From: a virus
Length of the DNA: 54,618 nt
Virus record (IMG/VR): IMGVR_UViG_3300037225_000325
Span: 1 to 54,618 of that record
Direction: 5' to 3' (one strand)
In this document: in pieces, positions 54,584 to 54,618 of the stretch
Layout: every line of letters begins with the position of its first letter
Position numbering within the stretch: the stretch's first letter is position 1
Program-made: the position numbers and the translations under genes
The notes under the pieces: model-generated
Told to the model about the DNA's origin: nothing
The model's database searches: none
Seen by the model: only the letters and a program-made list of their open reading frames with translations

Positions 54584-54618
54584 TCTTCCTCTTTCCCCAT
54601 CTTACGCCGTTTCACCCG
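54580..54618 (-). CDS. 3' end of a gene entering from the window edge
   Basis: Twelve codons (RVKRRKMGKEEE) and a TGA that overlaps the ATP-grasp start (ATGA). They are exactly in frame with the gene that leaves the window at base 1, if the two ends are joined. Probably its C-terminus. Confidence 0.6.
   Translation of the reverse strand, partial: RVKRRKMGKEEE

Noticed and set aside
1-54618. CRISPR array, cas genes, integrase, retroelement/DGR, tRNA genes
   Set aside because: Looked for and not seen. Only a single repeat-like unit exists, no reverse transcriptase or variable repeat pair was found, and no tRNA cloverleaf was recognised.

Overview
The window reads as a tailed phage of the P22-like podovirus type. 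Portal, coat, scaffold, large terminase and the gp4- and gp10-like tail accessory proteins are all recognisable. No integrase, excisionase or other clear lysogeny gene is visible, and no tRNA. The host is probably Gram-negative: several products carry Sec signal peptides, the endolysin is T4-lysozyme-like, and one sequence resembles the type I-C CRISPR repeats common in Deltaproteobacteria. That last point is inference. The two ends of the window join in frame inside one gene, so this is probably a complete, circularly permuted genome of about 54.6 kb.

Layout. (1) 1-22.2 kb, minus strand: the late virion operon. Read in the direction of transcription it holds small regulatory or accessory genes, an exported repeat protein, large terminase, portal, GroES-like co-chaperonin, scaffold, coat, a decoration-like protein, a glycosylation block (GT2, SAM methyltransferase, three-domain glycosyltransferase), gp4-like and gp10-like proteins, and likely ejection proteins. 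(2) 22.2-25.1 kb: a regulatory switch area with divergent strong promoters, an HTH protein, two ribbon-helix-helix proteins and an apparent stand-alone structured RNA. (3) 25.2-29.7 kb, minus strand: replication (RuvC-like nuclease, CHC2 primase-type zinc domain, DnaB-like helicase, replisome organiser). (4) 29.8-43.5 kb, plus strand: accessory genes packed end to end, including pentapeptide and 11-residue repeat proteins, an annealing-protein/exonuclease pair, a helicase-DNA methyltransferase fusion, an HNH endonuclease and many small proteins of unknown role. (5) 43.5-54.6 kb, minus strand: lysis genes, then a tail fibre/spike cassette whose members start with signal peptides, then an ATP-grasp enzyme that leads across the window ends into region 1.

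The most interesting signals are these: a solitary type I-C-like CRISPR repeat, followed by a terminator, between the GroES/54-aa gene and the scaffold gene (a candidate RNA anti-CRISPR); an apparent 125-nt promoter-to-terminator RNA with a long outer stem and possible pseudoknot; a recurring promoter design in which the start codon sits 6-8 nt after the -10 box (leaderless messages); and a run of beta-helix spike-like proteins with Sec signal peptides.

Coordinates come from reading the sequence by eye. Family names come from motif recognition, not database searches.
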